A stretch of DNA of 53,068 nucleotides from Actinomycetota bacterium (GTDB lineage: Bacteria; Actinomycetota; Actinomycetes; Mycobacteriales; Micromonosporaceae). The number at the start of each line of letters is the position of its first letter. The first letter of the stretch is position 1. Below are positions 17,207 through 25,708 of the stretch, piece by piece. The translations under genes were made by a program, and so were the position numbers. The stretch spans positions 97,000 to 150,067 of the forward strand of contig VAWN01000033.1 of the NCBI GenBank assembly GCA_005885555.1, written 5' to 3'. Below the pieces are notes generated by a model. The model made no database searches and was not told the DNA's origin. It worked only from the letters and a program-made list of their open reading frames with translations.

Positions 17207-18463
17207 TCAGCGCCGGCGCTTGCCGCCGGCCGACCGACTGCCGGAGCGGCCACCGGTCGGCCGCTTGGCCGCGGCGGCCTTGGCCACCGACGGCTTCACG
17301 CCCACCCGCGGCGTCGTGCTGGCCGGCGCCGTTCCCGCCAGCGCGTCGATCCGCGACTGGAGATCCTCTTCCTCGTCCACCGCCAGGTCGTCCTCGTCGG
17401 CATCGACGTCGCTGGCCCTGGCCGCCGCCTTGGCCGGGACGGGCCGGCCCGCGGTCCGCGCCGCCTCCGCCGCGCGCTTGTTGAGCACCCGCTGCGCATG
17501 GTTCCGGTACCGCGGGTCGAGCAGCTTGAAGTCGACCAGCCACGGAGTCGCGAGGAACAGCGACGAGTACGCGCCAGTGAGCATACCGACGAACAGCACC
17601 AGGGCCAGGTCCTCCAGCGTGCCGACGCCGAGGATGCCGGCACCGACGAACAGCAGGCCGGCGACCGGCAGCAGACCGATCAGCGAGGTGTTGATCGACC
17701 GCATCAGGGTCTGGTTGACCGCGAGGTTGGCGGCCTCGCCATAGGTGAACCGGGTGGTACCCAGGATGCCCCGGGTGTTCTCGTCGACCTTGTCGAAGAC
17801 CACCACCGTGTCGTACAGCGAATAACCGAGGATGGTCAGCAGGCCGATCACGGTACCCGGGCTGACCTCGAAGCCGATGATCGAGTACACGCCGGCGGTC
17901 AGGATCAGGTCGTGGATCAGGGCGAGCAGGGCCGCCCCGGACGCCTTCGCGTCGCGGAACCGCAACGCCATGAACAGTGCCACGACGACGAGGAACACGG
18001 CGAGCGCGATCAGCGCCTGCTTGGTGACCTCGGTGCCCCAGGAGGAGCTGACCTCCTCGCTATTGATCTTGTCGGCCGGTACCTTCGCCGCCGTGACCAG
18101 AGCCGCCTTGACCCGCACGATCTGCGCGGTGTCGGCGGCGGCTTCCTTCAGCTTCTCAGTCTTGATCACGTAGCTCTGCGCGTTGCCCGATCCCGCGATC
18201 TGCGCCGAGGAGACCTTGGCACCGGTGGCCTCGACCGCCGAGCGCACGTCCACCAGCGCGGTACCCGGCTGCTTCGGTACATCGAACTGGTTGCCGCCGG
18301 AGAACTCGATGCCGAAGTTGAAGCCGCGGAAGACGATGCTCGCCAGGCAGATCAGCACCAGGATGCCGGAGGCGATGTACCACTTCTTGCGCTGTCCGAT
18401 GAAGTCGAAGTTCGTCTCGCCGCGGTACAGACGGCGCATCAGGCTACCGGTAGCTGCCGGCAT
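17207..18463 (-). CDS. secF: Protein translocase subunit SecF
   Basis: A 418-residue RND-like membrane subunit that works with SecD to drive late stages of Sec export using the proton gradient. A first membrane helix (~26-45, WYIASGILVLICLASIVF) precedes the conserved FNFGIEFSGGNQFDV block. Five further helices follow, including the family motif GYSLYDTVVVFDKVDENTR. After the last helix there is an unusually long cytoplasmic tail (~100 residues) with an acidic stretch (SDVDADEDDLAVDEEEDL) and an Arg/Lys-rich end. The start lies 2 bp after the secD stop, so they are translationally linked. Confidence 0.95.
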   Translation of the reverse strand: MPAATGSLMRRLYRGETNFDFIGQRKKWYIASGILVLICLASIVFRGFNFGIEFSGGNQFDVPKQPGTALVDVRSAVEATGAKVSSAQIAGSGNAQSYVIKTEKLKEAAADTAQIVRVKAALVTAAKVPADKINSEEVSSSWGTEVTKQALIALAVFLVVVALFMALRFRDAKASGAALLALIHDLILTAGVYSIIGFEVSPGTVIGLLTILGYSLYDTVVVFDKVDENTRGILGTTRFTYGEAANLAVNQTLMRSINTSLIGLLPVAGLLFVGAGILGVGTLEDLALVLFVGMLTGAYSSLFLATPWLVDFKLLDPRYRNHAQRVLNKRAAEAARTAGRPVPAKAAARASDVDADEDDLAVDEEEDLQSRIDALAGTAPASTTPRVGVKPSVAKAAAAKRPTGGRSGSRSAGGKRRR

Positions 18464-18465
18464 CG

Positions 18466-20385
18466 TCAGGACTCCTTCGTGCGTACGGCGCCGAAGCGGC
18501 CGGGCCGGGTCGCCGCCTCGATGGCCTTGTCGGAGCGCGCGTTACCGAGCCCGGAGAAGCGCGGCGAGGTGAACGCGCTGGACCGGGCCAGCAGCGCGAC
18601 CAGCGGGTGGGTGAACAGGAAGACCACCAGCAGGTCGATGATCGTGGACATGCCGAGGGTGAAGGCGAAGCCCTTCACCGGGCCGGCCGCCAGCAGGTAC
18701 AGGACGGCGGCGGCGAGGAAGGACACCGCGTCGGCGGACAGGATCGTGCGCCGCGCCCGCAGCCACGCCCGGGGTACCGCGCTGCGGATCGTCCGGCCGT
18801 CCTTGACCTCGTCTTTCAGGCGTTCGAAGAACACCACGAACGAGTCCGCGGTGATACCGATCGCCACGATGAACCCGGCGATGCCGGCGAGGCTGAGCGT
18901 GAAGCCGATGTACCGGCCGAGCAGGACCAGCGACGCGAACACCAGCATCCCGGAGACGGCCAGGCTGCTGATCACCACGAGGCCGAGACCGCGGTAGTAG
19001 AACAGGCAGTATCCGATCACCAGGATCAGCCCGATCGCGCCGGCCAGGATGCCGTACTGCATCTGCTGCAGGCCCAGCGTCGGGGACACCGACTGGATCG
19101 TCTCGATCTTGAAGCTGAGCGGCAGCGAGCCGTACTTGAGCTGGTTGGCCAGCACCTTCGAGGTGTTCTCGTTGATGTCGCCGCCGTTGATGATCGCGTC
19201 ACCGACGATGACGCTCTTGATCTGCGGCGCGGAGACCACCTCGTTGTCCAGCACGATCGCCACCGACGAGTTCTGCCCCGACGGCTGGCCGGTCTGCTGG
19301 TTGGGCTGCGAGCCGTCGTTGACCGCCTCCTGGGTCAGCCCCGTCCACTTGCTCTGCCCCTTGCCGGTGAAGGACAGGCCGACGTACCAGCCGCCCTGCT
19401 GCGGGTCGAAGTTGGCGCCCGCGCTCTTCACGTCGGTACCGACGACCTTGGCCTTGTCCAGGTAGTACTTGTTGTGGACGTTCTCGCCCTGCTCGCAGGC
19501 GACCACGTTCACGTTGGGGTCGTCGATCGAACCCGGGTCGCGGGCGTTGAGCGCCGCGCAGGTGACCGTCGGTACCACCAGCTGCATCTCCGGCGGCAGT
19601 ACCGCGATCTCCGCGCAGGTCAGCTTCGCGAACGGGACCACCGCGGCGAGCGTCTGCGGGTCGATCTGGCTCGGGTCCTGGATGCTCTGCGCGGCCGCCC
19701 AGGCCGGCCCCAGCTTGGCCTGCACCTCCTGCAGCAGCTTGGCCCTCGCGGCCGCCGACGGGTTGGCCGAACCGGACGGCGAGGCGCTGGCCGACGCGCT
19801 CGCGGACGCGCTCGCCGACGGGCTGGCGCTCGTCGCCTTCGACGCGCTCGCCGAGGCGCTCGGGTGCGCCGAGCCGCTCGCACTGGCACTGGCGCTGCCG
19901 CTCGGGCTGGCACTGGTGGCGTTGGCCTCGGTGACCGCGGCGCCACACGCGTCCCGCGGCAGCCCGGTGGTCACCGGCTGGTCGGACAGCGGCTGGCCGC
20001 CGGGCGGCGGGTACAGCACCTTGCGGAAGGCGAGCCGGGCGGGCGCCACGAGCTTCTTGAGGTCCTCGGAGTTGGTACCCCCGGCCACGCTGACCACCAG
20101 CCGGTTGTTGCCCTCGGTCACCACCTCGGGCTCCGAAACGCCGCTGGCGTTGACCCGGTTGGCGATGATCGACCGGGCCTGGTCGAGGCTGGTACCGTTC
20201 GGCGCCTTCCCGTCCGGGGTGACCGCGGTCAGGGTCAGGCTCGTGCCACCGGCCAGGTCCATGCCCAGCTTCGGGTGGGGTTTCTTGGTACCGGTGAGGA
20301 ATACCAGCCCGTACAGGATCGCGATCACCGCCAGGAGCACGGCAAGGTATCGCGACACCTTCAGTTGTCCAGCGGGTGCGGCCAC
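18466..20385 (-). CDS. secD: Protein translocase subunit SecD
   Basis: A 639-residue partner of SecF. The first helix (~11-30, YLAVLLAVIAILYGLVFLTG) is followed by the family motif PKLGMDLAGGTSLTL. A large extracytoplasmic P1 region comes next, and then five C-terminal helices with GITADSFVVFFERLKDE. The periplasmic-side region contains an approximately 55-residue Ser/Ala/Pro low-complexity insert (about residues 155-210, ASASASASPSGSA-like), which is unusual in length. The start is GTG (VAAPAGQLKVSRY). The gene follows yajC after 60 bp. Confidence 0.95.
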   Translation of the reverse strand: MAAPAGQLKVSRYLAVLLAVIAILYGLVFLTGTKKPHPKLGMDLAGGTSLTLTAVTPDGKAPNGTSLDQARSIIANRVNASGVSEPEVVTEGNNRLVVSVAGGTNSEDLKKLVAPARLAFRKVLYPPPGGQPLSDQPVTTGLPRDACGAAVTEANATSASPSGSASASASGSAHPSASASASKATSASPSASASASASASASPSGSANPSAAARAKLLQEVQAKLGPAWAAAQSIQDPSQIDPQTLAAVVPFAKLTCAEIAVLPPEMQLVVPTVTCAALNARDPGSIDDPNVNVVACEQGENVHNKYYLDKAKVVGTDVKSAGANFDPQQGGWYVGLSFTGKGQSKWTGLTQEAVNDGSQPNQQTGQPSGQNSSVAIVLDNEVVSAPQIKSVIVGDAIINGGDINENTSKVLANQLKYGSLPLSFKIETIQSVSPTLGLQQMQYGILAGAIGLILVIGYCLFYYRGLGLVVISSLAVSGMLVFASLVLLGRYIGFTLSLAGIAGFIVAIGITADSFVVFFERLKDEVKDGRTIRSAVPRAWLRARRTILSADAVSFLAAAVLYLLAAGPVKGFAFTLGMSTIIDLLVVFLFTHPLVALLARSSAFTSPRFSGLGNARSDKAIEAATRPGRFGAVRTKES

Positions 20386-20445
20386 GGTCGTCCCGTCTTC
20401 CCTGTCTTGTCGTCGTTGTCGAGCGGCTCGGCTGCGCGCCCGGGG

Positions 20446-20844
20446 TCAGTCCTTGCGCTCGATGATCTGGTCGGCCTGGCTACCGGTGTCGGCCGGGTGG
20501 TCGACCTCGTCGGTGTCGTCGTCGGCCGGCGCGACACCGGAGTCCTGCGGGGTACCCGGGGACAGCACCCGCGAGATGGCCGCACGGGCGAAGCGGACGT
20601 GCACCTCGGAGGAGATCTCCAGAACGACCGTGTCGTCCTCGGGATCGACCTCCGTCACTGTGCCATAGATTCCGCTGCCGGTCATGACCTCCGACCCGGG
20701 GGCGAGCGCCGACTGCATCTGCCGCATCTCCCTGGCCCGCCGCTGCTGCGGCCGGATCATCAGGAAATACATGGCGAGCGGGATCAGGATGAAGAACAGC
20801 AGCGTTAACGAACTGCCGCCAGAGCTTGACGCTGCGAATGACAC
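20446..20844 (-). CDS. yajC: Preprotein translocase subunit YajC
   Basis: A membrane protein of 132 residues associated with SecDF. One N-terminal helix (LTLLFFILIPLAMYFLMI, residues ~13-30) is followed at once by the hallmark RPQQRRAREMRQMQSALAPGSEVMTGSGIYGTV. A conserved beta-rich stretch and an acidic tail (ADDDTDEVDHPAD) follow. The start is GTG with GGAAGG about 9 nt upstream. It is the first gene of the sec-apt-rel cluster; ruvB lies upstream across a 154-bp gap holding a likely promoter. Confidence 0.93.
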   Translation of the reverse strand: MSFAASSSGGSSLTLLFFILIPLAMYFLMIRPQQRRAREMRQMQSALAPGSEVMTGSGIYGTVTEVDPEDDTVVLEISSEVHVRFARAAISRVLSPGTPQDSGVAPADDDTDEVDHPADTGSQADQIIERKD

Positions 20845-20924
20845 CGCATTGACCTTCCGAAGGATGCCGCCGAACCCGACCGGGTGCGGCGGAGCGCCTG
20901 TACGTCCTGTTCGGACCGCGGGCG

Positions 20925-20930
20925 AGTCTA
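20925..20930 (-). promoter_or_regulatory. -10 hexamer TAGACT, likely promoter of the yajC-secDF-apt-rel cluster
   Basis: On the minus strand TAGACT stands in an unusually AT-rich pocket (GATTAGACTC), giving a leader of roughly 75 nt before the yajC GTG. The -35 is weak (TTCGGC with an 18-bp spacer). No strong ruvB terminator with a T-tract was found in the gap. Confidence 0.45.
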
Positions 20931-20998
20931 ATCGGTCACGCTCGGAACGCCGAACCCGGCATCGATCACGGTCCGGTCACGGCGCGCGGTCAGGCTGT

Positions 20999-22048
20999 CT
21001 ACGGCTCACTGCTGAACAGGTCGGGCGCCGAGGGAGCGCCACCAGCAAAAGTACCATTCGGCGGGGTACGGCCGAGGTGCCGCCACGCACCGGCGGTGGC
21101 GACCCGGCCCCGCGGGGTACGGGCGAGCAGGCCGGCCCGGACCAGGAACGGCTCGCAGACCTCCTCCACCGTGTCCCGCTCCTCACCTACCGCGACGGCC
21201 AGCGTGGACAGGCCGACCGGCCCGCCACCGAAGCTGTCCACCAGCGCGTGCAGCACCGACCGGTCCAGCCGGTCCAGGCCCAGGTCGTCGACGTCGTACA
21301 CGGCCAGGGCGGCGTGCGCGATCTCCTCGGTGACCACCCCGTCCGCGCGCACCTCGGCGTAGTCGCGTACCCGTCGCAGCAGCCGGTTGGCGATCCGCGG
21401 GGTACCCCGTGACCGCCGCGCGATCTCGTGCGCGCCGCCGGCGGTCACCGGTACCCCGACGATGCGGGCGGACCGGGCGATCAGCTGCTCCAGTTCTTCC
21501 GGCTCGTAGAAGTTGAGCTGCCCGACGAAGCCGAACCGGTCGCGCATCGGACCGGTCAGCAGCCCGGCCCGGGTGGTGGCGCCGACCAGCGTGAACGGCT
21601 CCACGTCCAGCGGGATCGCGGTGGCACCCGGCCCCTTGCCGATCACCACGTCGACCCGGAAGTCCTCCATGGCGCTGTACAGCAGCTCCTCGGCGGGCCG
21701 GGCGATGCGGTGCACCTCGTCGATGAACAGCACGTCACCCTGGGCCAGGCTGGTCAGTACCGCCGCCAGATCGCCGGAGCGCTCGATGGCCGGCCCGCTG
21801 GTGATCCGCAGCCCGGCACCCAGCTCGGCGGCCACGATCATCGCGAGCGTGGTCTTGCCGAGGCCGGGCGGGCCGGACAGCAGGATGTGGTCCGGCGGCC
21901 GTCCCCGCCGCACCGCGCCCTGCAGGAGCAGCTCCAACTGCTCGCGGACGCGGTGCTGGGCGATGAACTCGTCCAGCCGCTTGGGCCGGACGCTGGCCTC
22001 CGCCTCCCGCTCCTCCGGGGCGGCATACGCCGACACCAACTCGCTCAT
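20999..22048 (-). CDS. ruvB: Holliday junction branch-migration helicase RuvB
   Basis: The AAA+ motor that, with RuvA, pumps Holliday junctions; 349 residues. Key motifs are [22 protein letters not shown], Walker [12 protein letters not shown], Walker [30 protein letters not shown], and the C-terminal winged-helix block [18 protein letters not shown]-like ([18 protein letters not shown]). The length is normal. It starts at ATG 22048 with AGGAG just upstream; that binding site belongs to the dispersed repeat filling the ruvA-ruvB gap. Confidence 0.97.
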   Translation of the reverse strand: MSELVSAYAAPEEREAEASVRPKRLDEFIAQHRVREQLELLLQGAVRRGRPPDHILLSGPPGLGKTTLAMIVAAELGAGLRITSGPAIERSGDLAAVLTSLAQGDVLFIDEVHRIARPAEELLYSAMEDFRVDVVIGKGPGATAIPLDVEPFTLVGATTRAGLLTGPMRDRFGFVGQLNFYEPEELEQLIARSARIVGVPVTAGGAHEIARRSRGTPRIANRLLRRVRDYAEVRADGVVTEEIAHAALAVYDVDDLGLDRLDRSVLHALVDSFGGGPVGLSTLAVAVGEERDTVEEVCEPFLVRAGLLARTPRGRVATAGAWRHLGRTPPNGTFAGGAPSAPDLFSSEP

Positions 22049-22054
22049 CGGGTC

Positions 22055-22147
22055 TCCTGGGTCGCTCCGCGAGGCGCTCCGGTGCGCCGCCTTCCCTCGT
22101 CGCTGCGCTCCTCAGTCCAGACGACGCCGCGCCCCGCTACGCTCATC
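22055..22147. repeat. Dispersed ~90-bp intergenic element, copy A (between ruvA and ruvB)
   Basis: This stretch is nearly identical to 29072-29161. Shared blocks include GTCGCTCCGCGAGGCGCTCC, CGCCTTCCCTC, CGCTGCGCTC and AGTCCAGACG. In gene orientation it begins at the ruvA stop (TGAGCG) and ends in the ruvB ribosome binding site. A shorter copy precedes ruvC at 23284-23325. Confidence 0.85.
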
Positions 22148-22751
22148 GGGTGCGGCCCAGCAGCCGGATGGCCTGCTTGAGCAGGACCGGTACCGGTGGC
22201 ACGTCGCCGTCGACGGTATCCGCGACCGCCGCCACCGCCTGGTCGGCCTGGCCGGCGGTCCAGCCGAGCCCGATCAGCGCCTGCCGTACCTGGTCCGGCC
22301 AGGTACCGCCGAACGCCGCCGCCGAACCGTCGGCGGAGACCGGGACGACGACCGGCCCGATCCGGTCGCGCAGTTCGAGGACCAGCCGTTCGGCGCTCTT
22401 CTTGCCGATCCCCGGTACCCGGGTCAGCGTCGCCGTGTCCCCGCCGGCCACCGCCTTGCGCACGGCGTCGGGAGTGAGCACCGCCAGCACCGCCTGCGCC
22501 ACCCGCGGCCCCACGCCGCTGGCCGTCTGCAACAGCTCGAACAGCTGCTTCTCGTCCTCGTCGGCGAATCCGTACAGGGTCAGCGAGTCCTCGCGCACGA
22601 CCAGGCTGGTGGCCAGCCGGGCATCGGCACCCACGCGCAGGCCGGCGAGGGTACCGGGGGTGCACTGCACCGCGAGACCCACACCGCCCACCTCGACGAC
22701 GGCACCGTCGGGGGCCACCGAGGCGACCCGGCCCCGGACACTCGCGATCAT
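22143..22751 (-). CDS. ruvA: Holliday junction DNA-binding protein RuvA
   Basis: A 202-residue tetrameric junction-recognition subunit that recruits RuvB. The N-terminal OB fold starts [28 protein letters not shown]. Two helix-hairpin-helix motifs follow ([16 protein letters not shown] and [18 protein letters not shown]). The C-terminal domain III (residues ~155-202) would contact RuvB. The ATG overlaps the ruvC stop as ATGA. The 94-bp gap to ruvB is filled by the dispersed element. Confidence 0.96.
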   Translation of the reverse strand: MIASVRGRVASVAPDGAVVEVGGVGLAVQCTPGTLAGLRVGADARLATSLVVREDSLTLYGFADEDEKQLFELLQTASGVGPRVAQAVLAVLTPDAVRKAVAGGDTATLTRVPGIGKKSAERLVLELRDRIGPVVVPVSADGSAAAFGGTWPDQVRQALIGLGWTAGQADQAVAAVADTVDGDVPPVPVLLKQAIRLLGRTR

Positions 22752-23281
22752 GCGGCACCTCCTGCGATACGACGCTGGGCGGACGCAGCCGCGGCCAGTC
22801 GGGACCGGGTACCGCCGCGCCAGATGTGGCAGATGGCGAGCGCCAGGGCGTCGGCGGCGTCAGCGGGCCGGGGCGGGGACGGCATCCGCAGCAGCCGGGT
22901 GACCATCGTCGTCACCTGTGCCTTGTCGGCCTGGCCGGAACCGGTGACGGCGGCCTTGACCTCGCTCGGCGTGTACATCTGCACCGGCAGCCCGGCCCGT
23001 GCGGCGCCGAGTACCGCGACCGCGCCGGCCTGTGCGGTACCCATGACCGTGCGGACGTTGTGCTGGCTGAACACCCGCTCCACGGCGACGCTCTCCGGCC
23101 GGTGTTCGGCGACCAGGCCGGCCAGCGACCGGTCCAGGTGCAGCAGCCGGGTCGGCAGGTCGTCGGCGGGGTCGCTGTAGACCACGTAGTAGGCGACCAG
23201 CGTGCAGAGCCGGCCGGGGGTACCCTCGACGATCCCGACCCCGCACCGGGTCAGGCCCGGGTCGACCCCGAGTGCCCGCAC
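22748..23281 (-). CDS. ruvC: Crossover junction endonuclease RuvC
   Basis: This enzyme resolves Holliday junctions; 177 residues from GTG 23281 ([14 protein letters not shown]). GGGAGGG sits 7 nt upstream, which decides the start over the open frame that extends to 23326. The four acidic catalytic positions are visible as the Asp of GVDPG, the Glu of VAVERVF, and the Asp residues of [14 protein letters not shown]. The family motif [18 protein letters not shown] is intact. It is the first gene of ruvCAB and ends in a 4-nt overlap with ruvA. Confidence 0.95.
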   Translation of the reverse strand: MRALGVDPGLTRCGVGIVEGTPGRLCTLVAYYVVYSDPADDLPTRLLHLDRSLAGLVAEHRPESVAVERVFSQHNVRTVMGTAQAGAVAVLGAARAGLPVQMYTPSEVKAAVTGSGQADKAQVTTMVTRLLRMPSPPRPADAADALALAICHIWRGGTRSRLAAAASAQRRIAGGAA

Positions 23282-23283
23282 GC

Positions 23284-23325
23284 CGCATCCCTCCCCGCTG
23301 CGCTCAGTCCAGACGACGCCCAGCA
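23284..23325. repeat. Partial copy (C) of the dispersed intergenic element, before ruvC
   Basis: The sequence shares GCATCCCTCCCCGCTGCGCTCAG-type blocks and AGTCCAGACGACGCC with copies A and B, but lacks the GTCGCTCCGCGAGG half. It again supplies the ribosome binding site region of the following minus-strand gene. Confidence 0.6.
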
Positions 23326-23390
23326 CAGCTGTTCGAGAGGTTAGCGGCTGCCCACCCGGCCGGGCCGCGCGACACGCGGGGGTGGGACGG

Positions 23391-23654
23391 TCAGGACGCC
23401 CAGCGCCACAACCGGGCGTTGGGCGGGCCGGCCGGGGCCGGTACCGCAGCGCGCCCGCACCAGACGAGCTGCGCCCGGTGCCAGGCGGCGGCGGCCTGCG
23501 GCGAGGGCCAGACGCCGACGGTACCGGCGCGGCCGGCGCGCCAGTCCACGGTGAGCGCGCCGCCGTCGGGAAGGGTCATGCCGACGGCGAGTACCGCATC
23601 GTCCCGGCCGGCCGCCGGGTCCCGGAGTATGAAGGTTGCGGGAAGCTGGAGCAC
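23391..23654 (-). CDS. Small hypothetical protein
   Basis: A predicted 87-residue product from GTG 23654, preceded by GAGAGGA at good spacing ([25 protein letters not shown]...). It contains alternating hydrophobic segments ([32 protein letters not shown]) suggesting a small beta-rich domain, and three Trp near the end ([12 protein letters not shown]). No known motif. The frame is open further upstream, but that part is Arg/Pro-rich and does not look coding. The gene is divergent from the XRE regulator; I do not know its function. Confidence 0.55.
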   Translation of the reverse strand: MLQLPATFILRDPAAGRDDAVLAVGMTLPDGGALTVDWRAGRAGTVGVWPSPQAAAAWHRAQLVWCGRAAVPAPAGPPNARLWRWAS

Positions 23655-23926
23655 GACCCCGTCCTCTCGGTAACGCGGATCAACCGACGGTCCCTGGGGC
23701 CGCCCCGCCGAGCCGGGCGGGGCGGCCCCGGTCACCCGGCGTCGCGGCCCTGGCGGCGGCGTGACGACGGGGATTCGGGGAGCGGTGCGGCAAAGCCGCT
23801 GCCTCTGCAGCATGGCACCGGCGGAAACCCCCGTGCAACGTGCACGAACGCGGATCGCACAGGGTGTGCGACGCTGCGCATCCATACCGTTGCCAACGAT
23901 CTTTCCGGGCCCGCACAGTGGATGGC

Positions 23927-24781
23927 ATGGCGGTACGAAACAGCCCGACGGTTCGTCGCCGGCGCCTCGGCAGCGAGCTGCGCCGGCTGCGCGAGGCCGC
24001 GGGCCTGACCTGCGAGCAGGCCGGCGACCACCTCGACTGCTCGGCCTCGAAGATCAGCCGGATGGAGACCGCCCGGGTACCCGCCCGCGCGATCGACGTG
24101 CAGGCGCTGTGCCAGCTCTACCGGGCCGGCGAGGAACAGGCGACGGTGCTCGCGGCGCTCGCCCGCGAGTCCAAGACCGAGGGCTGGTGGCAGCGGTACG
24201 ACGGGGTGCTGCCGGACTGGTTCGGCACCTACGTCGGGCTGGAGGCGGAAGCCGCGACGATCCGCACATACGAGATCGAGCTGGTACCCGGGCTGCTGCA
24301 GACCGCCGGGTACGCCCGCGCGCTGTTCGAGTCCTCCGAGTTCGGCGCCGCGGACGGCGTGGAGCAGGCGGTCGCCATCCGCCGCTCCCGGCAGGAGATC
24401 CTCTACGGCGACAGCCCGCCGCAGTACTGGGCGGTGTTCAGCGAGGCCGCCCTGCACCGGCTGATCGGCGGCCCGGCGGTGATGCGCGACCAGTTGCTGT
24501 ACCTCGCCGAAGCCAGCGAGCTGCGCAACGTCACGCTGCAGGTCATCCGCTCCGACGCCGGCGCCCACCCGGGAATGTGCACGCCGTTCGTGATCCTGAG
24601 CTTCCCCGACCGTACCGATCCGCAGGTCACGTTCGTTGAGTACTTGACCGGCGCTCTCTACCTGGAGAAGCGGGAGGAGGTTGACCAGCACAACCTCGTC
24701 TTCAACCACCTCGTGGCCGCGGCCATCTCCCCGCAGCAGTCGGTTGACCTCATCCGCGCCACAGCCAAACGGCTCGCCTAA
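23927..24781 (+). CDS. XRE-family helix-turn-helix regulator with DUF5753 domain
   Basis: A 284-residue DNA-binding protein. The N-terminal XRE helix-turn-helix spans about residues 13-70 (RLGSELRRLREAAGLTCEQAGDHLDCSASKISRMETAR). A C-terminal DUF5753 region follows (about 100-275: WFGTYVGLEAEAATIRTYE, LVPGLLQTAGYARAL, FVEYLTGALYLEK). Such proteins in Streptomyces and relatives are paired with a small DUF397 partner, as here, and influence development or antibiotic production. The start at ATG 23927 (MAVRNSPTVRRRR) fits the family; the frame is open to 23840. The target genes are unknown. Confidence 0.9.
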   Translation: MAVRNSPTVRRRRLGSELRRLREAAGLTCEQAGDHLDCSASKISRMETARVPARAIDVQALCQLYRAGEEQATVLAALARESKTEGWWQRYDGVLPDWFGTYVGLEAEAATIRTYEIELVPGLLQTAGYARALFESSEFGAADGVEQAVAIRRSRQEILYGDSPPQYWAVFSEAALHRLIGGPAVMRDQLLYLAEASELRNVTLQVIRSDAGAHPGMCTPFVILSFPDRTDPQVTFVEYLTGALYLEKREEVDQHNLVFNHLVAAAISPQQSVDLIRATAKRLA

Positions 24782-24802
24782 GTCACGAAAGGAACCTGCG
24801 GG

Positions 24803-25006
24803 ATGACCCCGAACCTGTCCCGTGCCGTCTGGCACAAGAGCTCACGTAGTGGTGGTACCGGCGGCAACTGCGTCGAGGTGGCCCACCTCGACACCGCGGT
24901 CGCCGTCCGGGACTCCAAGGCCCCGGACGACGGCACCCTGGTCTTCGCCCGATCCGTTTGGGCCACGTTCCTCAATGCCGCGAAGAACGGCGAATTCGAC
25001 AGCTGA
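24803..25006 (+). CDS. DUF397 domain protein, partner of the XRE regulator
   Basis: A 67-residue protein whose whole length is the DUF397 domain (WHKSSRSGGTGGNCVEVAHLDTAVAVRDSKAPDDGTLVF...W). It starts at an ATG with AAAGGA upstream, 21 bp after the XRE gene, so the two are co-transcribed. Small DUF397 proteins are the usual partners of XRE/DUF5753 regulators in actinomycetes and are thought to modulate them. A strong hairpin terminator follows at once. Confidence 0.9.
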   Translation: MTPNLSRAVWHKSSRSGGTGGNCVEVAHLDTAVAVRDSKAPDDGTLVFARSVWATFLNAAKNGEFDS

Positions 25007-25017
25007 TGCACGCACTC

Positions 25018-25047
25018 CGGCGCCGGCCCCGTCGGGGTCCGGCGCCG
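25018..25047. terminator. Bidirectional hairpin between the DUF397 gene and the convergent TetR gene
   Basis: CGGCGCCGGCCCCG (25018-25031) pairs with CGGGGTCCGGCGCCG (25033-25047) around a 1-nt centre, with one mismatch. It lies 12 bp after the DUF397 stop and 19 bp before the TetR stop codon, so it can serve both genes. There is no T-tract, which is common for actinobacterial terminators. Confidence 0.7.
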
Positions 25048-25065
25048 TCTGCGTCGGTACCGTGA

Positions 25066-25701
25066 TCAGCTGGCCGCGATCGCCGGCCAGAGCGTGTCGA
25101 CGAGGCGCTCGGGCAGCGTGGTCCGGTCGAGCTTCGGGTTCCAGCCGACCACGGACTGCGCGATCAGCGGGCCGGTCAGCATCGCCATCACCAGGTCCAC
25201 GTCGAGATCGGCGCGCAGCTCACCGGCGTCCATGCCGCGCCGCAGGACCTGCCGCATCAGCTCCCGGCGCGGTTCGACGATCTTCTGCACGCCCCGGTTC
25301 AGCTCCGGACTGCGCTGGATCTCGCTGTACAGGCAGGGCATGATCTTCGCCGCCCGGGTGCGTGGCGGTACCGCGAACGGCCGCAGCAGCGTCACCAGGT
25401 CGTCCCGGACCGACTCCCCCTTGATCTTCGGCGGCTCGCCCTTGACCGAGGACACCGCGTCGACGAGCAGCGCCTCCTTGTTGGACCAGCGCCGGTAGAT
25501 CGTCGCCTTGCCCACCCCGGCCCGGGCCGCGACCGACTCGATGGAGATCGACTCGGCCGGGGTACCGTCCGCCAGCAGGTCGAGTACCGCCTCGATGATG
25601 GCCTCGTCGGCGCGGGGACTGCGCGGCCGACCGGGAGCCTTGCGCTCCTGGTCGGCCGGCGCAGCGTCCGGTGCGGTTGCGGTCACACCCCACATTGTCA
25701 C
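25066..25701 (-). CDS. TetR/AcrR-family transcriptional regulator
   Basis: About 211 residues. The N-terminal TetR helix-turn-helix spans about residues 32-78 (ADEAIIEAVLDLLADG...SIESVAARAGVGKATIYRRWSNKEALLVDAV). A C-terminal ligand-binding region follows, with DLDVDLVMAMLTGPLIAQSVVG typical of TetR_C families. It follows the MFS exporter gene on the same strand with a 7-bp gap, so exporter and regulator form one operon. It is the obvious candidate to bind the two 25-bp operators at the operon promoter, giving negative autoregulation relieved by an exporter substrate (inference). GTG 25701 or ATG 25695 could be the start. Confidence 0.93.
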   Translation of the reverse strand: MTMWGVTATAPDAAPADQERKAPGRPRSPRADEAIIEAVLDLLADGTPAESISIESVAARAGVGKATIYRRWSNKEALLVDAVSSVKGEPPKIKGESVRDDLVTLLRPFAVPPRTRAAKIMPCLYSEIQRSPELNRGVQKIVEPRRELMRQVLRRGMDAGELRADLDVDLVMAMLTGPLIAQSVVGWNPKLDRTTLPERLVDTLWPAIAAS

Positions 25702-25708
25702 TGGCCGT

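Noticed and set aside
19741-19930. Ser/Ala tract in secD as an independent DNA minisatellite
   Set aside because: The codons are irregular, with no constant period; it is low-complexity coding sequence.
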